Shown: one piece after another, positions 61,067 through 64,000 of the stretch | How positions within the stretch are numbered: position 1 is the first letter of the stretch | Layout: each line of letters begins with the position of its first letter | NCBI GenBank assembly: GCA_937951415.1 | Contig: CALFBW010000112.1 | Location: 1 to 64,000, forward strand | Length of the DNA: 64,000 nt | Direction of reading: 5' to 3' | Source of the DNA: an uncultured Chitinophagales bacterium | GTDB taxonomy: Bacteria; Bacteroidota; Bacteroidia; Chitinophagales; UBA2359 | Made by a program: the position numbers and the translations under genes | Notes under the pieces: model-generated | The model's input: only the letters and a program-made list of their open reading frames with translations | The model's database searches: none | What the model was told of the DNA's origin: nothing

Positions 61067-61987
61067 TTAGTTGGTCTTCTTTTTTGACCATATGAAGGCT
61101 ATAGTTAAACCTGCTACCATATGCCAAATACCCCACCATGCTGCAACCACAGCCATGGGACCGAATGCCAAAGATTCTTGAAAAAAACCAAATATCAAAA
61201 CCAAGCCCAAACCACTGTTTTGAATACCTGTTTCAATAGCAAGGGTTCTTCTTGACTGCTCAGGCAAAGCAAAAAGGTATGCTAAAATATAACCTCCTGA
61301 CAAGGCCAAAAAATTGTGAAGAAACACTATACCGAAAATACCTCCAATGTATTTCATAAATGAATCTACATTCGAAGAAAAGGCGATTACAATAAAAAGC
61401 ACAAAAATTGCGATGCCCAACTTTCGGATTATTCCAGCCAACTTTTCCGCCCATTCTACATGAACAAAACGAAACAGCATTCCTAAAATTAATGGCACTC
61501 CTAATAGTAGTAGGACTGTTTGAAATATGTCCCAAAAGCTCAAGTGCAATTCTTTTAAAAGCAAGCCAGTGTCTGGCAATATACCTCCCCAAAATGAGAA
61601 ACTAAATGGGGTCATAAAGATGGCGCTGAGTGTGGCTATTGCTGTCAGGGAAATAGACAAGGCAGTATTTGCTCCTGCTAAGCGAGCGATAAAGTTGCTG
61701 ACGTTTCCCCCTGGACAAGAAGCAACCAAGATCATTCCTAGAGCAAGACCGGCCGGTAGGTCAATAAACAGTCGCAAAAAGAGTATCAGTAAAACGGTAA
61801 CAGCGGGCAGATAGATGAACTGAGAAAAGAATCCCAACAAGACCGACTTCGGCGTTTTGGCGACCTCCAAAAAGTCTCTCCATTTCAGCTCTAAGGCAAT
61901 TCCAAACATGATGATGCCCAAGGCAACATTCATGAGCATTAGGCTTCCTTCTTCGAAGTGTAATTGAGCGTCTAGGAGTTCTTCCAC
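61067..61987 (-). CDS. Bile acid:sodium symporter (BASS) family transporter
   Basis: 306 residues with about nine hydrophobic segments. The start is GTG (MEELLDAQ); an internal methionine run (MLMNVALGI) is an alternative. Family marks: MLMNVALGIIMFGIALEL near the start, the conserved ASCPGGNVSNFIARLAGANTALSISLTAI (the GG-x-SN region that binds sodium and substrate) and AIETGIQNSGLGLVLI (the second half-site). Bacterial BASS proteins import organic anions such as pantoate, pyruvate or taurocholate; the substrate is unknown here. Probably first of a two-gene unit with the PlsC-type gene. Confidence 0.92.
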   Translation of the reverse strand: MEELLDAQLHFEEGSLMLMNVALGIIMFGIALELKWRDFLEVAKTPKSVLLGFFSQFIYLPAVTVLLILFLRLFIDLPAGLALGMILVASCPGGNVSNFIARLAGANTALSISLTAIATLSAIFMTPFSFSFWGGILPDTGLLLKELHLSFWDIFQTVLLLLGVPLILGMLFRFVHVEWAEKLAGIIRKLGIAIFVLFIVIAFSSNVDSFMKYIGGIFGIVFLHNFLALSGGYILAYLFALPEQSRRTLAIETGIQNSGLGLVLIFGFFQESLAFGPMAVVAAWWGIWHMVAGLTIAFIWSKKKTN

Positions 61988-62202
61988 TACTTTTTCCTTG
62001 GATGCTCTAATGGTCGGATACTATTCTTCATCTAGTTCTTCGCTGTTCGTTCTCATTTATTACCTCTAAATGAGCTGTCTTTCTAGTAAACTCGCCGCCA
62101 CTTTACTGGAGAAGTTTGCCGAAATTGGCTTGACACTTTTATTAGGCTTTCGCAATGCAACTTAGCCGTCTTATCTTAAGCGTCATATTCAAATCTAATC
62201 AA

Positions 62203-64000
62203 ATGAAAGACTTCTTTTTCATTTTTGCCGCACTTTGCACGGTAATTTGCTCTGCTCAGTCGAATGAAGCGGACTTGCGATCCATTCCACTTTCTGGAAC
62301 TGTGAATGTTCGTGAAATCGATACTGACTTTTTTCCTAGTCTAATAAATTACGAAATCCCTTCTCCCGGAGGAGATTCTTACCGTGATTACTTAACTAGT
62401 ATTAAGCGAAAAATGCAGCCAAGCGGTGTTGGCAATTTTCAAAAGACCCCAGAAGAGGAAATCCCTATTATACAGGAAAGCTTCGAGGTTTTGGACTTGG
62501 CAAATGCGGGCACCCCTAACGATAACGATCTAAGTATTTCCAATGATGGAAAGATGATTGTTGTGATCAATTCCCTAATACAAATGTGGGATGTTTCTGG
62601 AGAGACTCAAGAACTGCTAGGCAATTTCTCCTTACAGGCTTTTTCTAGCCTGCTGGGTGAATACGCTCTCGCCTTCGACCCCAAAACCGCTTATGATCCC
62701 ATTGCGGATCGATTTGTTATCACGTTTTTGAACGATTACGATTCTTTTGGCTCGCGCATTGTTATGGCATTTTCGAAGACGAATGACCCAATGGGCGAAT
62801 GGAACTTGTATGAGATTCCTGGTAATCCACTCGATAATGATAAATGGAGTGATTACCCGATGATCTGTTTTACGCAAAACGAGCTTTTCTTAACGATGAA
62901 TTTGTTGATTGACGAGCCCGGCATTAGCTGGCAATTGGGCTTCCACGAAACCATCATTTGGCAAATCGATAAGATTTCTGGTTATCTAGGTGAAGACTTG
63001 GATACTCGACTGCACAGTGGCGTGGTTTTTTATGATGAAAAACCTGTGCGTAATTTGATTCCTGTTAAGGGAGGCTCTGGCTTGAAAGGACCGAATCAAT
63101 ATTTCTTGTCTAATCGAAATTTTGATATTGCAAACGATAGTATTTTTTTAATCGAGGTGACGGGACTTTTGGATGATCCGGAAACGGAAGTAAAGGTAGA
63201 TGTGCTAGTAGCCGATCAAGACTATGGTGTTCCTCCTTTTGGAAAGCAAGACGGAGATCGTGAGTTAGACACTAATGACGGAAGGATCCTGGGTGCCTTT
63301 TTGGAGGATGAGCGAATTCACTTTGTTTCAAACAGCTATGAACCCAACACTGGCTTGTGTGCAATCTATCATGGAACTATTAACAATATTGATTCGAATC
63401 CAAGTTTAACTGCTGCTTTCATTTCGGACGATACCCGTCATTTAGCCTATCCAAATCTTTCCTATTCTGGGCAGCTTAGTGGAGATGATCAGGCAATCAT
63501 AAATTTCCTTTACTCAGGTCCCGATGACTATGCGGGTAACGCTTCCGTGTTTTATAATGACGGCAACTATTCACCGATAGAGGTCTTGAAAGATGGAGAG
63601 TATTTTATTGGTTCTTTCGGTAGTTCTTATTCAAGATGGGGCGACTATACAGGAAGTCAAACTAAATACAATGAACCTGGAGTAGTTTACACCGTAGGAT
63701 CTTGGAGTAGACAAATTGGAAGTGGCTCTCTTCCTCTAATTTCAGGAAAGGCCCGCTCTTGGGTGAGCGCATTGGCATCGCCGTTCACTGATTTTACCGG
63801 AATAAGTTCCTTGAAGAAAAAAGAAGAGCTTAAGCTTTATCCTAACCCAACTGTTGATCGATTTGTACTACAATTTAAAATGGAATCTAGCAGCTATGCT
63901 ACTATCAAACTATATGATCAGCGCGGTTCGATTGTCACGATACTTACAAGACATAAGATAAAACAAGGCCTAAATGAATTCAGTTTCGACACTAGAGACC
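62203..64000 (+). CDS. Secreted propeller-like T9SS cargo (C-terminus cut by the window)
   Basis: Open from ATG 62203 to the right edge, 599 complete codons. Signal peptide 1-18 (ICSAQ). The body (about 85-520) is a beta-rich domain with ALAFDPKTAYDPIADRFVITFL, AFSKTNDPMGEWNLYEI, DYPMICFTQNELFLTMN and RWGDYTG, homologous to the corresponding part of the gene at 51355-54438. The visible end, LKLYPNPTVDRFVLQFKM then IKLYDQRGSIV, is the start of a type A T9SS sorting domain, so only some 20-40 residues are missing. Function unknown. Confidence 0.9.
   Translation, partial: MKDFFFIFAALCTVICSAQSNEADLRSIPLSGTVNVREIDTDFFPSLINYEIPSPGGDSYRDYLTSIKRKMQPSGVGNFQKTPEEEIPIIQESFEVLDLANAGTPNDNDLSISNDGKMIVVINSLIQMWDVSGETQELLGNFSLQAFSSLLGEYALAFDPKTAYDPIADRFVITFLNDYDSFGSRIVMAFSKTNDPMGEWNLYEIPGNPLDNDKWSDYPMICFTQNELFLTMNLLIDEPGISWQLGFHETIIWQIDKISGYLGEDLDTRLHSGVVFYDEKPVRNLIPVKGGSGLKGPNQYFLSNRNFDIANDSIFLIEVTGLLDDPETEVKVDVLVADQDYGVPPFGKQDGDRELDTNDGRILGAFLEDERIHFVSNSYEPNTGLCAIYHGTINNIDSNPSLTAAFISDDTRHLAYPNLSYSGQLSGDDQAIINFLYSGPDDYAGNASVFYNDGNYSPIEVLKDGEYFIGSFGSSYSRWGDYTGSQTKYNEPGVVYTVGSWSRQIGSGSLPLISGKARSWVSALASPFTDFTGISSLKKKEELKLYPNPTVDRFVLQFKMESSSYATIKLYDQRGSIVTILTRHKIKQGLNEFSFDTRD

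Overview
The window reads as a chromosomal segment of a Bacteroidota bacterium, most like the Saprospiria/Chitinophagia-type branch (the order is inference). Supporting signs: many type IX secretion (T9SS) cargo proteins with C-terminal sorting domains of both type A and type B (CHU_C-like); DUF4834, DUF4292 and DUF4846 family proteins; an E1 alpha/beta fusion; lipoproteins; and about ten genes preceded by TAnnTTTG, the -7 box of the Bacteroidota housekeeping sigma factor. No tRNA, rRNA, CRISPR array, insertion sequence or prophage was seen. Most of the window is ordinary core genome interleaved with long surface-protein genes.

Layout. 1-3704: a giant repeat-bearing T9SS cargo gene cut by the left edge. 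3.8-5.2 kb: rpiB-tatC. 5.6-9.8 kb: a LutB-like protein lacking its iron-sulfur cysteines, the fused E1 dehydrogenase and rnhB. 10-17 kb: DUF4834, a GAF-SpoIIE phosphatase, dnaN, a DUF1015 protein, comM/yifB and two overlapping TPM-domain genes. 17.15-17.79 kb: a gene-free stretch with two consecutive sigma-54-like promoters, each followed within about 100 nt by an intrinsic terminator, so probably two small RNAs. 17.8-29.6 kb: lytic transglycosylase, acetyltransferase, prolyl oligopeptidase, L-2-hydroxyglutarate oxidase, a CotH-family T9SS cargo, two beta-barrel-like proteins, DUF4846, a PH-domain protein and an orphan. 29.7-35.7 kb: thiL, an ECF sigma/anti-sigma pair, meaB, scpB overlapping an RluB-type pseudouridine synthase, and ferritin.

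35.7-41.4 kb: two tiny cysteine-motif lipoproteins, a glycosyltransferase, a PhoD-like phosphatase, a tail-anchored LEA-like repeat protein and a secreted WD40-like protein. 41.4-45.7 kb: the envelope cluster dut-TPR-DUF4292-EnvC. 45.8-50.4 kb: a GldN-like lipoprotein, a gingipain-type C25 protein that has lost its catalytic histidine, and a small secreted protein. 50.6-64 kb: a CoA-transferase subunit B without its partner, more T9SS cargo, a three-gene overlapping set (DUF6483-like, membrane-anchored VOC, lipoprotein), a PabC-like aminotransferase, a PlsC acyltransferase, a BASS transporter and a T9SS gene cut by the right edge.

The strongest leads are the paired sigma-54-type small-RNA units at 17.36-17.60 kb, the cluster-less LutB, and the GldN-like lipoprotein beside a catalytically broken C25 protein. 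All functional statements rest on motif recognition by eye; no database search was run.
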